NCBI GenBank assembly: GCA_937916505.1
Contig: CALFSW010000479.1
Coordinates: forward strand, 1-48,680
Origin: an uncultured Verrucomicrobiales bacterium
Lineage (GTDB): Bacteria; Verrucomicrobiota; Verrucomicrobiia; Verrucomicrobiales; Akkermansiaceae
Length of the DNA stretch: 48,680 nt
Direction: 5' to 3'
Positions 36,901 through 45,298 of the stretch are shown here, piece after piece. Numbering within the stretch: position 1 is the stretch's first letter; each line of letters opens with the position of its first letter. The notes under the pieces are model-generated. The model made no database searches. It worked only from the letters and a program-made list of their open reading frames with translations, and was not told where the DNA came from. The position numbers and the translations under genes were made by a program.

Positions 36901-37006
36901 CGGGAGCGCCTCCCTTGCCCAAACGCTTCAATGGCTCGGGGTCGGCCCAAGCACACGACACTATCAGAAGCAAAACGGATATTATTCGAATCAACACAAT
37001 TGTCAT
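33902..37006 (-). CDS. SGNH-like / PVC-type membrane-bound dehydrogenase / cytochrome c fusion
   Basis: This exported fusion is 1034 residues long. The ATG at 37006 begins a signal peptide (MTIVLIRIISVLLLIVSCAWA); the open frame runs 98 codons further, into the promoter of the divergent gene, and is rejected. Residues about 35-230 resemble an SGNH/GDSL hydrolase with the DGIHLHESG block, but the first block reads FVGQEN instead of GDS, so the nucleophile seems absent. Residues about 335-700 are a beta-propeller of the PVC membrane-bound dehydrogenase type (ADGYEVNLFAS, DTDKDGRADRSWKFAEGL, DGAMYLTDWYNPIIGH). HEAT-like helices follow (about 715-870). A class I cytochrome c domain ends the protein, with CLSCH (about residue 918) and a Met-rich distal segment. 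This architecture is typical of Planctomycetes and Verrucomicrobia; a role in periplasmic sugar or polymer oxidation is likely but unproven. Confidence 0.85.
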   Translation of the reverse strand: MTIVLIRIISVLLLIVSCAWADPEPLKRLGKGGAPGSREGFKDRKFTLTGEDVVVFVGQENLVRDQKSGELEALLATGFREEKPRFRSMAWEADTVYQQWRDLHFGSWKEQLKATGATVMIAQFGQMEALDGVGRLAEFTSAYHRLLDQYAMRTSKLVLLSPTPFEKPEAPFAPDLTTANGDVEAYVEAVRKIADQRGAVFVDLYTPLKDQVERLTKDGIHLHESGLRTVARIAGRSLVPQVKPSNRDALLGAIVRKNQLWFDCWRPANWSFAYGDRVNQKYGKGAGGLPSLQGAFEDQLKYVGLADERIHRLALGQIAGPLSLPKITPAHSEGEALSPEEQLKTFTIADGYEVNLFASEADGVVNPTQFSWDEKGRLYVACSPGYPQSLASSKPQDYILICEDTDKDGRADRSWKFAEGLTMVQGVEPGDGGVYVCDFDRLLHFRDTDGDEKADEKRVILSGFGVGDTHQLINSICHGPDGSLWFSQGLHAMSRVETPWGIARLDRAAIWRLRPKSMRLEGFFGGGMAGANCWGVAFDDYGQVFHKSGDRPQGYWSVPGLVRGASPGGSGSETEASISYRNSPEQYHSVGSLFNTSPKTTSLDIIGTKALPEEIQGCALIGGYFGSVVELHHFEDAGSGFQTRQLPKLLKSSNNAFRPVDVSVGPDGAMYLTDWYNPIIGHYQASYADPKRDKSHGRIWRITSKNHAPVVQPNLSKMSVAELLSRLASEERWTRYQAKRLLFDLPRPEVLKAADVLISKVTNGRHLLEICGVYEAHEAPRKELLERLLGSQDFRVRAYGARVAGMWSDRLPESREHLQKSVRDPHPRVRVESVVAASYLPEPDAVSVAVAVLDQPLDGFLNYALRLSARSMEDRWSPLLERNELKTGSAAQRDYLIKLRGEQPKAPSPGERVYTMACLSCHQPEGKGLPGVYPPLAGSERVSGDDQSALIKIVLHGLKGPVKVAGQEYGTTAQSLPMPPMGGLSDQQIADVLAYLRSSFGHQADPVSPAEVKAVRAATSARKTPWTARELQAR

Positions 37007-37123
37007 CGTATCAGCCCAATTCCACTCTGCCGAAAAGAAAGATCCCATTCTGCCGCCACGTTCTGTCATCTTGATGAAACTCCTCCAATCATCGTCTTCT
37101 CCATTTTCCCCGAAAGTAATTCC

Positions 37124-38335
37124 ATGAATTTGAAAATCTCCCTCCTGCTCAGCTGCCTCACCTCCGCACTCCTGGCCGACAACTGGCCTGGTTGGCGCGG
37201 ACCGACCGGTGACGGTATCTGCCCTGATCAAAAAGCCCCACTCGAATGGTCGCTCGACAAAAACCTCAAGTGGAAAACGAAGATTCCCGGCATCGGCCAC
37301 GCCTCACCGGTCATTTGGGGAGACTCGATCTTTCTCGTCTCCGCCGACGAGGCGACAGGTGAGCGTCTTCTTCTCAAACTGGATCGAAAAACCGGGAAAG
37401 CCATTTGGAAAAAAACCGTCCTCGAAGCACCGATTGAGAAAGTGCACCGCAAGAACAGCCGGGCCTCCAGCACTCCTTCCACCGATGGAAATCACATCTA
37501 CGTCTCCTTCCTCGACCAAGAAAAGATGTTCGTCGCAGCCTACGACTATTCCGGAAAGAAAATCTGGTCAGTTCGCCCCGGCGTTTTTACGAGCGTCCAT
37601 GGTTATTGCTCCAGCCCGATTCTTTGGAAAGACAAGGTCATCGTGAATGGTGACCACGATGGGGAGGCCTACATCGTCGCGCTCAATCGCAAGACGGGAA
37701 AAATCCTCTGGAAAACGCCCCGCCCGAACAAAACGCGCAGCTACTGCACTCCCATCATCCGCACCATCGCGGGCCGCAACCAATTGATTCTTTCCGGCAG
37801 CAAATGCGTCGCCTCCTACGATCCCGACACCGGTAAACAACACTGGATCATTGATGGCCCCACGGAGCAATACGTGGCTTCTCCGGTTTATGACGGGAAA
37901 TACATCTACATGACCTGCGGCTTTCCCTCCCGCCACATGATGGCCATCGACCCAACCGGAAGTGGCAACGTCACCGACACCCATGTCATCTGGCACACTC
38001 GAAAAGATCCTTCCTACGTCCCGAGCCCCGTCGTCACGGACGGCTATTACCTCGTCGTCTCCGACAAGGGAACAGGCTCCTGTTGGAAAGCTCAAAAAGG
38101 AGAACTTCTCTGGAAAGAAAAAGTCGGCCGCGAACACTCCGCCTCCCTCGTCGTGATGCAAGGTCATGTCATCATGAGTTCTGAAAAAGGCGTCATCACC
38201 GTGGTGAAACCGGGGCCCGAGTATCGAGAGACCGCACAAATGTCTCTCGGCGAGGATCTCTCGGCCTCACCCGTCATCGTCGATGGGCAATGGTTTCTTC
38301 GGGGAGATCAGCATCTTTACTGCATTGGGAACTAA
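37124..38335 (+). CDS. PQQ-like beta-propeller exported protein
   Basis: This 403-residue protein has a signal peptide (MNLKISLLLSCLTSALLA) followed by DNWPGWRGPTGDG, the standard opening of PQQ-like propeller proteins in this phylum. Blade repeats end in the tryptophan-docking pattern: LDRKTGKAIWKK, LNRKTGKILWKT, YDPDTGKQHWII, AQKGELLWKE. These resemble the PQQ-enzyme and BamB repeats, but no catalytic residues of a quinoprotein dehydrogenase were identified, so enzyme activity is uncertain. It is divergent from the cytochrome c fusion gene across 117 bases, and the two may share regulation. Confidence 0.85.
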   Translation: MNLKISLLLSCLTSALLADNWPGWRGPTGDGICPDQKAPLEWSLDKNLKWKTKIPGIGHASPVIWGDSIFLVSADEATGERLLLKLDRKTGKAIWKKTVLEAPIEKVHRKNSRASSTPSTDGNHIYVSFLDQEKMFVAAYDYSGKKIWSVRPGVFTSVHGYCSSPILWKDKVIVNGDHDGEAYIVALNRKTGKILWKTPRPNKTRSYCTPIIRTIAGRNQLILSGSKCVASYDPDTGKQHWIIDGPTEQYVASPVYDGKYIYMTCGFPSRHMMAIDPTGSGNVTDTHVIWHTRKDPSYVPSPVVTDGYYLVVSDKGTGSCWKAQKGELLWKEKVGREHSASLVVMQGHVIMSSEKGVITVVKPGPEYRETAQMSLGEDLSASPVIVDGQWFLRGDQHLYCIGN

Positions 38336-38510
38336 TCTGTAAAAGTAAACGGCAGCCATATCGGGATGGACAAACTCTCCTTCCCCGGTGTCGCCACGAT
38401 CCGGAAGGCCCCGTTGCCAGGAAGAGCGTGGTGGCCGTGATTCCGGCCCGGATCACCGTATTGGTGGGTGGCCGGGGATGGTGATGTGGGGCGAGAAGCT
38501 GTCAGCCGGG
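38336..38510. other. Intergenic region between convergent genes
   Basis: The region holds 175 bases between the propeller gene and the CotH gene, which converge. No clear terminator stem with a T run was found on either strand, and no gene is visible. Confidence 0.4.
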
Positions 38511-41500
38511 CTACGGGGCCATTTCATCCACACGCACTCTGAATTGGCGCCTGTTTAAGAGGGGATCGGGCGTCTCCTCGCGAGTGGTGATGGTCGAGGT
38601 GCCATCCCCGTTGTCGACATTGCTTTGGATCGTAAACTCAGTATCGGCATCCGCCCAGTCTGCAAGGTCGGTGGACGCTTCGATGCTGACCTTGAATCCG
38701 GTGAGGCCCTGTCGCATGCGGTAGGTCAATTCGGCGTAAATGGCTCCGCCGTCCGCAACCAGCGAGAGGGTGGGAAGTTGAAAGGAAGAGCGGTCACGCA
38801 AATCGGTTCCGAAGATGTGCTCGAGCAAGTTGTTGACGCCATCGAGATCGGCATCGGCGAGCGGCCCCGAGATGGTCGGGTCGAGGAGTTCGGCTACGGT
38901 GAAGTAGGCAGCGCGCCAGTCAGTCGGCGGCGAGGAATTGACGACCCCCGGAGTGCCTCCAGGGCTGCTGGAAGCCTGCCAGCTCGCTGGATCGGCCCCA
39001 TAAGTTGCCGGAAGGAGCCGTTCCAGAGTGGTCCCGGTCCCGTCCGGCGAAATCGGCCACGGGGTGTTGTCATTGTAGTCCGCGATATCGACTGCGGGCA
39101 TGAGGTCGGGTCCTCCGGGGAGCGGATTTGCTTCCGGCAGGTTGAGGTCGACCTTTTCGCCACCGTTGGAGAGTCGGCCGGTATAGGGCCCGAAGACTCC
39201 AACCGCAGCCGGTGGATTGAAGGTGGCACGGAAGGTGGCAGGGTCGTTCTGGACCACGAGAACCACTTCTCCGGGATCGAGATCGGGCGCGCTGGTGTCG
39301 AAGAAATACCCGATGCCCTCGACCTGAACACCTGCCAGCGCAACCGGAGAGCCCGAGATGTTCTGGATTTCGACGAACTCGACGCTGCCATCGAGCGGGT
39401 GATACATGATTTCGGTGATGACCAGAGGCCCGACCCTTGGGGGTGCGTTGCTGGAGCTGAACGAGGGGGACTGGAGCGGTGGATAGGAAACATCGCCGAC
39501 CGAATCGATGTGGCGGCCAAAGCTGAATCCCGCAGCGCCATCTCCGAAGGTGAAGCCATGAACGTAATCGGTTCGATCACCGGAGGGGGTCGCGGAAACG
39601 AGGTAGACCTCCTCGCCCTCGGAGCTGAGGCCAAAGCTCGGATCGACTCCTGGGGTGGGATTGAAGTCGGATTCATTAAAGACGAGGAATCCACCGGCAG
39701 GGATGATGGAGCTGTCGGGAATGCGGAACTTTCCGTGCTCTCCGAGATCATCGGTCAACCACCAACCTCCGATGTCGACGGGAGTGAGATTAGGATTGAA
39801 GAGCTCGATGGAATCGGAGGCGGCATTGGTCAGGGCTTCGTTGACGAAGATGTCGGGGACCTGAACCGTGCTGGGTTCGCTGGTTCCGGGGGATCCAAGA
39901 AGACTTCTGCTGGCAGTCCAGCTGGCGCCGTTCGCGGGATCGGCCGAGTTGACGAGGATGAGGGAGCGCCCATTTTCAGCCTGGGCCGGCCACACTCCTG
40001 CCGAGGAAAAGGTGAAGGACTGGATCAGGGTGCCGTTGGCATCCCGGAACTCGAGGAGTTCCCCGTCGTTGTTGAGGGCTCCTTCAAATTCCCCGGCGAT
40101 GAGGTGGTCACGTCCGGTGCCGTAGACCTTTCGGAAAGCGGTGAGGTTGTTGACGACGAGAACTTTCCCGCCGGGAGCCAGAGAGAGAACAGCGCCCGAA
40201 GAAAAGTCGAACCCGATTCCACGGGTGAAGGAGACATCGCTCAGGGAGACTTTGGAGCCGCTGATATTTTCGAGTTCCAAAAACTCGAAAGCGCTGTCAT
40301 CGGTCAAGGCATCACCGAGGGCATAGGGATCGAACATGATCTCGCGGATCGTGAGATTGGCGGAGCTGGCCGGAATCTCGTTGACCAGGGCCTCTAATTT
40401 CAAGGGCGCGCCCCAGCCTGTACCGACGGGGACACCGGATCCCGGGTTGCTCCCGCCGCGCGGATCGGAGATTCGGGCGAACACGCGTGCGGTCTCGTTC
40501 AAGGTGATGGGGCCGGTGTACTGGACCCCGCCGGAGTTGCCCGGGTCGACTTGCTTCTCGCCTGCCACCAGGCGGGCCTGGACGAGGAAATCACTGCTCG
40601 TGCTGTTGCCGTTGAGGCCATGGATGGCGAGGATGTTCTGGCCGGGCTGCAGGGCACTGATAAAAGCATCGGCCCCGAAATCGATCAAGGTGACGGCGAT
40701 TCCGTCGTCATTGTTCTGCGTGGCACTGGAATTCCAGGCCAGCGCGCCCGGGGCATTTCCGGAGGCGATCCGGGTGCCATTGAGAAAGGCGACGAAGCCG
40801 TCATCATAGCGCATCTGCAGAGTCAGGTAGTTGAAGGTGGCGAGATCGCCGGCATCGACATTGAAGGGAATGCGGACGAAGGCGCAGGTGTTGACCCCGG
40901 ACATGACGGGATTGGGTGCCTCGAAGTTGATGTTGATGTAGGGGTCGTAGGTGGTGGCGTTGTCAAAGCCGACGCCGTTGGTGCCACTGATCCAGCTGCC
41001 ATCGTTGTAGGGCTCGTTTCCTCCGCGCCAGGTCGTGCCGATGTCGCTGGTTGGAACGATGGCCTTGGCGGGAGAGTTGACATCGACGAGAGTCTCGGTG
41101 CTGAGAATGGTGGTGCTGCTGGTGAAGCGGGGATCCGTCCCGTTGAGAGTGTACCAAATGGTGCGACCATTGGAGAGGTCGCCCGAAAGCGTCAGAGTGG
41201 TCCCGGCAGGGAAGGTTCCGCTGCCCAGGTTGGCGGTGGGCTCGGGCACAAACTGCCCATCCATCCAGTTGAGACGCGTCGTCAGCCAGTTCCGCAGGTG
41301 AGCGACTTCTCCCGAGTAGCCCCCGAAGCGGGGCTGATTGGACCATCGTTGAAAATTCCGGACCTGCGCCTGGTTGAGTTCCGCGGCGTAGTCATCGATG
41401 ATTTGCTGCACGTTGCCATTGGTCCAGACATCCTTGCGGAGCTCGAAGTAGCGGTCGATGTAGAGTTGCCAAAAATCCTCATGATTGAAGAGCTGATTCC

Positions 41501-43814
41501 ACCAGTTAAAGGTGAAATAGTTGGTGCCCCCGGACCAGGTCGTCGGGTTATCGTCCCGGCCGTCTGTGGAATCCATGGATCTGTCGAAGTCCCAGATGGG
41601 ACCGAATTCGACTTTTCCTGTGCGCTTTTTATGGAAGTAGGTGCTGAGCCTCAGAGCATCCGCATTGAGAGCGAGGACATTGAGAAGGTGGTGGTCCGCC
41701 CAAGCCTGAGGATCGATGTATTCCTCGTAGTTGCCAGCACTCAGCGAGCTGTTCATGGAGTTGAGATGATCGCGGAGCCAGTTGGCCTGTGCGGTTGTGG
41801 CGTCTTCCTCTTTCGGATAGACCCAGCCGAGGTTGAATCCGCCCGCGCTCAGTCCACCATCACCCGGATCGAGACGGTCGATTTTCATGATGTAGCCGCC
41901 GGCAATGCCCGGCTCGCTGGAGACGCTGTCGGGCATCCGCTCGACGTCGACCCTGTCCTTGTCGCGGGTGATCTTTTCCATAAACGTGTAGACACCGTCG
42001 TAGTCGAAGGTGCTGCTTGTGCCGTAGCTTAGGTTGCCGCCGTTGGTGTTGAGAAAGAGTTCCACGAAGCGGGTGCGGACCGCGTAGCGACCAGTCTGGT
42101 TACTCAGGTTGTAGATGAAGGCGTTCCGCATCAGGGATCGGTCAAACGAGGATCTGGCATTGAGGATCCAGTCCGACTCCTCCGGCATTCCAAGGGGCGC
42201 GATGTCTTTGTTCCGGTTGTCCTCGTTCCAGGCCTCGATGCTGTAGGCTTTCTTTTCGAATCCAGCGGAAGAGGAGCCCCGGGTCTTGTAGCCACCGCGG
42301 GTGCCCAGGGCATAAGGCTTGTTCAGGGTGGTGATGCCGGTGTTCGGGTCGGGCTCAAAAAATGCGAAAAAGGCATAGGCCTTTCCATTGCTTGCGGTGG
42401 GACCACCGCTGAACCGTTCCATGATCACGACGGGAATATCGGAGGTGAACGAGGCGGCACTGGAAGCGAGCTCGATGTAACCCGCCTCGGTGACCGGACC
42501 CGGCGCGAGCTCGGTGTCGTAGGCGCGGGCCCGGACAATTTGGGATGAGGTGATGCTGAGGGGGGATCCCGTGTAGAGGGTCGATGATGAGGTCGGCGGG
42601 TTCCCATTGGTGGTGTAGCGGATCCGGGCGGTGGGAGAAGAGACGGAGAGACCAAGGGACAGCGAACCGGTGAATCCGCGGCCGGGAATCGAGAAGGCAA
42701 CCGCTTCGGCAGGCAGGCCCTGATTGGTGCCATTGGAGGTGGCCGGAGTGGGGTTCTGAAAGTAGCCGGCCTCACCGAGACCGGGATTGGTGGCTGCGGT
42801 GGTGGCTTCGAGCTGTGGGAGAATAAGAAGGTCGGAGCTGCCCAGGCTTCCGTTGAGCCCGTGGATGGCGAGCACGTTGCTTCCTGCGTCCACCCTATTG
42901 AGGTCGGCCGAAATGTTGAAGTCTACGAAGACAACCGCGCTGCCGTCCGGGTGATCGGCAGTGGCCAGCGAATTCCACTGGGGGTTTGTCGGGGCCTGGG
43001 CGGAGGCCGCGAGGGTGCCGTTGAGATAGGCGGCGAAACCGTCGTCGTACTTCATGCGGAGGGTGAGGGACGTCAGGGCTGCGGGATCATCGACCGTGAA
43101 GGGAATACGGATGTAGACGCTTCCGTTGATGTCATCCATCTGGGACTGGACATCGGCATTGCTCCCGATGAGATTGCCATAATCGTAACCGACACCGGTG
43201 TTGGCGGCGGACCAGGAGGAATCATCGAAAAGCTTGTCGCGCCAAGAAGTGCCGATATTGGCAGTCGGCACCAGAAGACTGCAGATCGAGTTCTCGGGGA
43301 TGATGGTGACGCTGGAGCCGCTTCCGGTCTGGGCCAGTCCGTAGGAAAGATCGTCGAACTGCTCCGGATAGTTTGGGTAGTCGTGGACGATGGTCTGACC
43401 ATCGGCTTCCACGAGCGCGAGATATCCCCCGGCATCTTTGCCGAGCTTGAAATTGGTGTGGAGTTCGCCGACATTGCGATCCTTGTCGGAGGCAAAGACA
43501 ATCAGCGACCCGCCCAAGGGAAGAATGGTGCCCGGGGGCAGTTGCCATCTCTCGAGATCGCCGGGATCATTCGTGAGAAACCAGCCGCTGAGGTCAACGG
43601 GGGCCGGATCGGGATTGAAGATTTCCATCCAATCGGAGGACTCGCCGTCCTCGTTGTAAAGGGCTTTGTCATTGGAGGCCATGAATTCGACAATGACGGG
43701 AGCGGCGAGAGTTTTTGCCACCGAGCAGGCGAGGATTGTGGCAGATGCGAAGACGAGAGAGCAGCTACGGAAGAGGCCGATGACGGTCCATCCGCGGGAG
43801 AGTGGGGCATTCAT
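38511..43814 (-). CDS. Exported CotH-domain protein with lamin-tail repeats
   Basis: This is a 1767-residue secreted protein. The ATG at 43814 begins a signal peptide ending near CSVAKTLAAP; 93 upstream codons are open but lack secretory features. Modules: lamin-tail domain 1 (about 30-150); a galactose-binding-like beta-sandwich (about 170-340); a chitobiase-C-like repeat (about 375-450, RIRYTTNGNPPTSSS); a CotH kinase-like domain (about 455-800) with GVYTFMEKI and GPIWDFDRSMDS, the Asp pair being the catalytic signature; a second chitobiase-C-like repeat interrupted by a second beta-sandwich (about 858-1125); three more lamin-tail domains (about 1140-1608); and a C-terminal module (about 1628-1767) with LADADLDGVNNLLEHIFGTD. 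CotH proteins phosphorylate spore-coat proteins in Bacillus; the target here is unknown. Confidence 0.88.
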   Translation of the reverse strand: MNAPLSRGWTVIGLFRSCSLVFASATILACSVAKTLAAPVIVEFMASNDKALYNEDGESSDWMEIFNPDPAPVDLSGWFLTNDPGDLERWQLPPGTILPLGGSLIVFASDKDRNVGELHTNFKLGKDAGGYLALVEADGQTIVHDYPNYPEQFDDLSYGLAQTGSGSSVTIIPENSICSLLVPTANIGTSWRDKLFDDSSWSAANTGVGYDYGNLIGSNADVQSQMDDINGSVYIRIPFTVDDPAALTSLTLRMKYDDGFAAYLNGTLAASAQAPTNPQWNSLATADHPDGSAVVFVDFNISADLNRVDAGSNVLAIHGLNGSLGSSDLLILPQLEATTAATNPGLGEAGYFQNPTPATSNGTNQGLPAEAVAFSIPGRGFTGSLSLGLSVSSPTARIRYTTNGNPPTSSSTLYTGSPLSITSSQIVRARAYDTELAPGPVTEAGYIELASSAASFTSDIPVVIMERFSGGPTASNGKAYAFFAFFEPDPNTGITTLNKPYALGTRGGYKTRGSSSAGFEKKAYSIEAWNEDNRNKDIAPLGMPEESDWILNARSSFDRSLMRNAFIYNLSNQTGRYAVRTRFVELFLNTNGGNLSYGTSSTFDYDGVYTFMEKITRDKDRVDVERMPDSVSSEPGIAGGYIMKIDRLDPGDGGLSAGGFNLGWVYPKEEDATTAQANWLRDHLNSMNSSLSAGNYEEYIDPQAWADHHLLNVLALNADALRLSTYFHKKRTGKVEFGPIWDFDRSMDSTDGRDDNPTTWSGGTNYFTFNWWNQLFNHEDFWQLYIDRYFELRKDVWTNGNVQQIIDDYAAELNQAQVRNFQRWSNQPRFGGYSGEVAHLRNWLTTRLNWMDGQFVPEPTANLGSGTFPAGTTLTLSGDLSNGRTIWYTLNGTDPRFTSSTTILSTETLVDVNSPAKAIVPTSDIGTTWRGGNEPYNDGSWISGTNGVGFDNATTYDPYININFEAPNPVMSGVNTCAFVRIPFNVDAGDLATFNYLTLQMRYDDGFVAFLNGTRIASGNAPGALAWNSSATQNNDDGIAVTLIDFGADAFISALQPGQNILAIHGLNGNSTSSDFLVQARLVAGEKQVDPGNSGGVQYTGPITLNETARVFARISDPRGGSNPGSGVPVGTGWGAPLKLEALVNEIPASSANLTIREIMFDPYALGDALTDDSAFEFLELENISGSKVSLSDVSFTRGIGFDFSSGAVLSLAPGGKVLVVNNLTAFRKVYGTGRDHLIAGEFEGALNNDGELLEFRDANGTLIQSFTFSSAGVWPAQAENGRSLILVNSADPANGASWTASRSLLGSPGTSEPSTVQVPDIFVNEALTNAASDSIELFNPNLTPVDIGGWWLTDDLGEHGKFRIPDSSIIPAGGFLVFNESDFNPTPGVDPSFGLSSEGEEVYLVSATPSGDRTDYVHGFTFGDGAAGFSFGRHIDSVGDVSYPPLQSPSFSSSNAPPRVGPLVITEIMYHPLDGSVEFVEIQNISGSPVALAGVQVEGIGYFFDTSAPDLDPGEVVLVVQNDPATFRATFNPPAAVGVFGPYTGRLSNGGEKVDLNLPEANPLPGGPDLMPAVDIADYNDNTPWPISPDGTGTTLERLLPATYGADPASWQASSSPGGTPGVVNSSPPTDWRAAYFTVAELLDPTISGPLADADLDGVNNLLEHIFGTDLRDRSSFQLPTLSLVADGGAIYAELTYRMRQGLTGFKVSIEASTDLADWADADTEFTIQSNVDNGDGTSTITTREETPDPLLNRRQFRVRVDEMAP

Positions 43815-44120
43815 GATTGGGGAAGTTCTTTTGGATTGGGGCGTATGGGCCCTAAAAATCATCTCGTTTGAGAGTAGTCCCCGGTTCCGACATGCCAAGG
43901 GTTGTTCTCGATTCTCTTCGGGTGGTGTCAGGAATTTTCGAGGGCAAGGATTCGGCCACCGCCGAGTGGGATTTCTTAGGGCCTCCAGGTGGGGCTCTGG
44001 TCGATGCATTCGGGCTCTCCGCCGTTGGGGTCCTTTTCCTGCTTGAACCTCTATCTCCTTCAGTCCTGTTGTTGCCGGGATTGATCTTGGCAAATGCGAT
44101 CCAGGCTTGGTCGAGCCAAC
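43815..44120. other. Upstream region of the CotH gene
   Basis: About 306 bases lie between the CotH start and the end of the alcohol dehydrogenase gene, both on the minus strand. The stretch is open in several frames, but none has a signal peptide, domain or ribosome-binding site. The CotH promoter should lie here; I could not identify it. Confidence 0.4.
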
Positions 44121-45152
44121 TCAGGCCGTGGCGAAGCGATCGATCACCGTCAGGCCCGGATCGGTTTGAAAAAATCCCAGCTGGGACAGGGATTCGGGGA
44201 GTTCCTCGAGGCTAATTAAATTGGTGATGAGTTTCTCCGGGGCGAGCAATCCGTCCGCGATCCGGCCTAACAATTCAGGGTAAGCGGTGGCGCCCATGCC
44301 GTGGCTGCCGATGATTTTTAATTCTTTGGAAATGATGGTTCCAATCGGGATCTGAGGGTTTGAGTCTTTTCCCAACATGAGCCCTACCTGGATGTGGCGG
44401 CCCCGCGGCTCCAGCGAGTTGATGGCGGCGAGGCAGGTCTCGGTTTTCCCTAAAGCATCGACGGTGACATCTGCCCGCAGATCTCCGATATCGTTGAAGC
44501 GGCGGGTGGCCGAAGCACCGAGGCGCATTGCGCTTTCGAGTGCCGAGTCGCGAATATCGATGGCGGTAACTTCGGCACCAAGCGCGGCGGCAATCATCAC
44601 TGCGGAAAGACCAACACCGCCGCAACCGAAGACCGCGACCCGCTCGCCGGGCTTGAGGGCGGCTTGATCGACGTGCGCCAGCGCACGGTAGGCCGTTGCG
44701 AATCGGCAACCGAGGGAGGCTGCCGCAGCGAAGCCAACCGCCTCCGGTAGCCGAATGAGGTTGGTTGCCGCGCCGGGGATGGCGACGAATTCGGCAAATG
44801 CCCCGGGACCGGTGACCCCGGGTTGGTATTGCTCCGGGCAGACCTGGGTGTTGCCGCCGTTGCACTGACGGCAATTGCCACAGCCACAGGCGAAGGGAGC
44901 CGTAACACGGTCGCCGATGCTCCAACCGGTAACGCCGTCGCCGAGGGCTGCGATCGTTCCAGAAAATTCGTGTCCGAGAACATGGGGCAAGGATTTGATG
45001 TCCGGATCGTGCCCTTGCCAAGCGTGCCAATCGCTGCGGCAGACCCCGGCTGCTTTCACCGCGATGACGACGCCGGCTGGTGGAGGGGAGGGGGGCGGGA
45101 TTGCGACAATCTCGAGCGGTGCAGCGAACCGGGTGAATTGGGCGGCTTTCAT
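44121..45152 (-). CDS. Zinc-dependent alcohol dehydrogenase family protein
   Basis: This 343-residue medium-chain dehydrogenase has both zinc sites: the catalytic site with GVCRSDWH and GHEFSG, and the structural site with four cysteines in FACGCGNCRQCNGGNTQVC. The NAD-binding fold has VFGCGGVGLSAVMIA, followed by an acidic residue in AIDIRD, which favours NAD+ over NADP+. The substrate is unknown. The ATG at 45152 begins the usual KAAQF; seven further codons upstream are open. It lies 146 bases after thrC on the same strand. Confidence 0.9.
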   Translation of the reverse strand: MKAAQFTRFAAPLEIVAIPPPSPPPAGVVIAVKAAGVCRSDWHAWQGHDPDIKSLPHVLGHEFSGTIAALGDGVTGWSIGDRVTAPFACGCGNCRQCNGGNTQVCPEQYQPGVTGPGAFAEFVAIPGAATNLIRLPEAVGFAAAASLGCRFATAYRALAHVDQAALKPGERVAVFGCGGVGLSAVMIAAALGAEVTAIDIRDSALESAMRLGASATRRFNDIGDLRADVTVDALGKTETCLAAINSLEPRGRHIQVGLMLGKDSNPQIPIGTIISKELKIIGSHGMGATAYPELLGRIADGLLAPEKLITNLISLEELPESLSQLGFFQTDPGLTVIDRFATA

Positions 45153-45298
45153 TTTCGATTGTTGGCCTGGCACTCGACAGGCGTCAATTTAAGCCGACGG
45201 CCCGCCGGGCACGGGGAGTTATTAGGAATTGGCATTTTTTCATGGTTGGGAAGCTGGAAAACAGGTGGGGTTTTCTGATGCCACCGCTTTGCCTACCT

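Noticed and set aside
37007-37300. 98-codon N-terminal extension of the cytochrome c fusion protein
   Set aside because: It runs through the intergenic region and into the divergent propeller gene, and would bury a clear signal peptide at 37006.
38625-42032. Plus-strand frames of 590 and 493 codons opposite the CotH gene
   Set aside because: Shadow frames, Gly/Glu/Asp-rich and without recognisable features; the minus strand carries lamin-tail and CotH motifs.
43815-44093. 93-codon N-terminal extension of the CotH protein
   Set aside because: Low-complexity, Arg/Pro-rich and without secretory features; the signal peptide starts at 43814.
43868-44215. 115-codon plus-strand frame between the CotH and alcohol dehydrogenase genes
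   Set aside because: It overlaps the end of the dehydrogenase gene antisense and shows no recognisable features.
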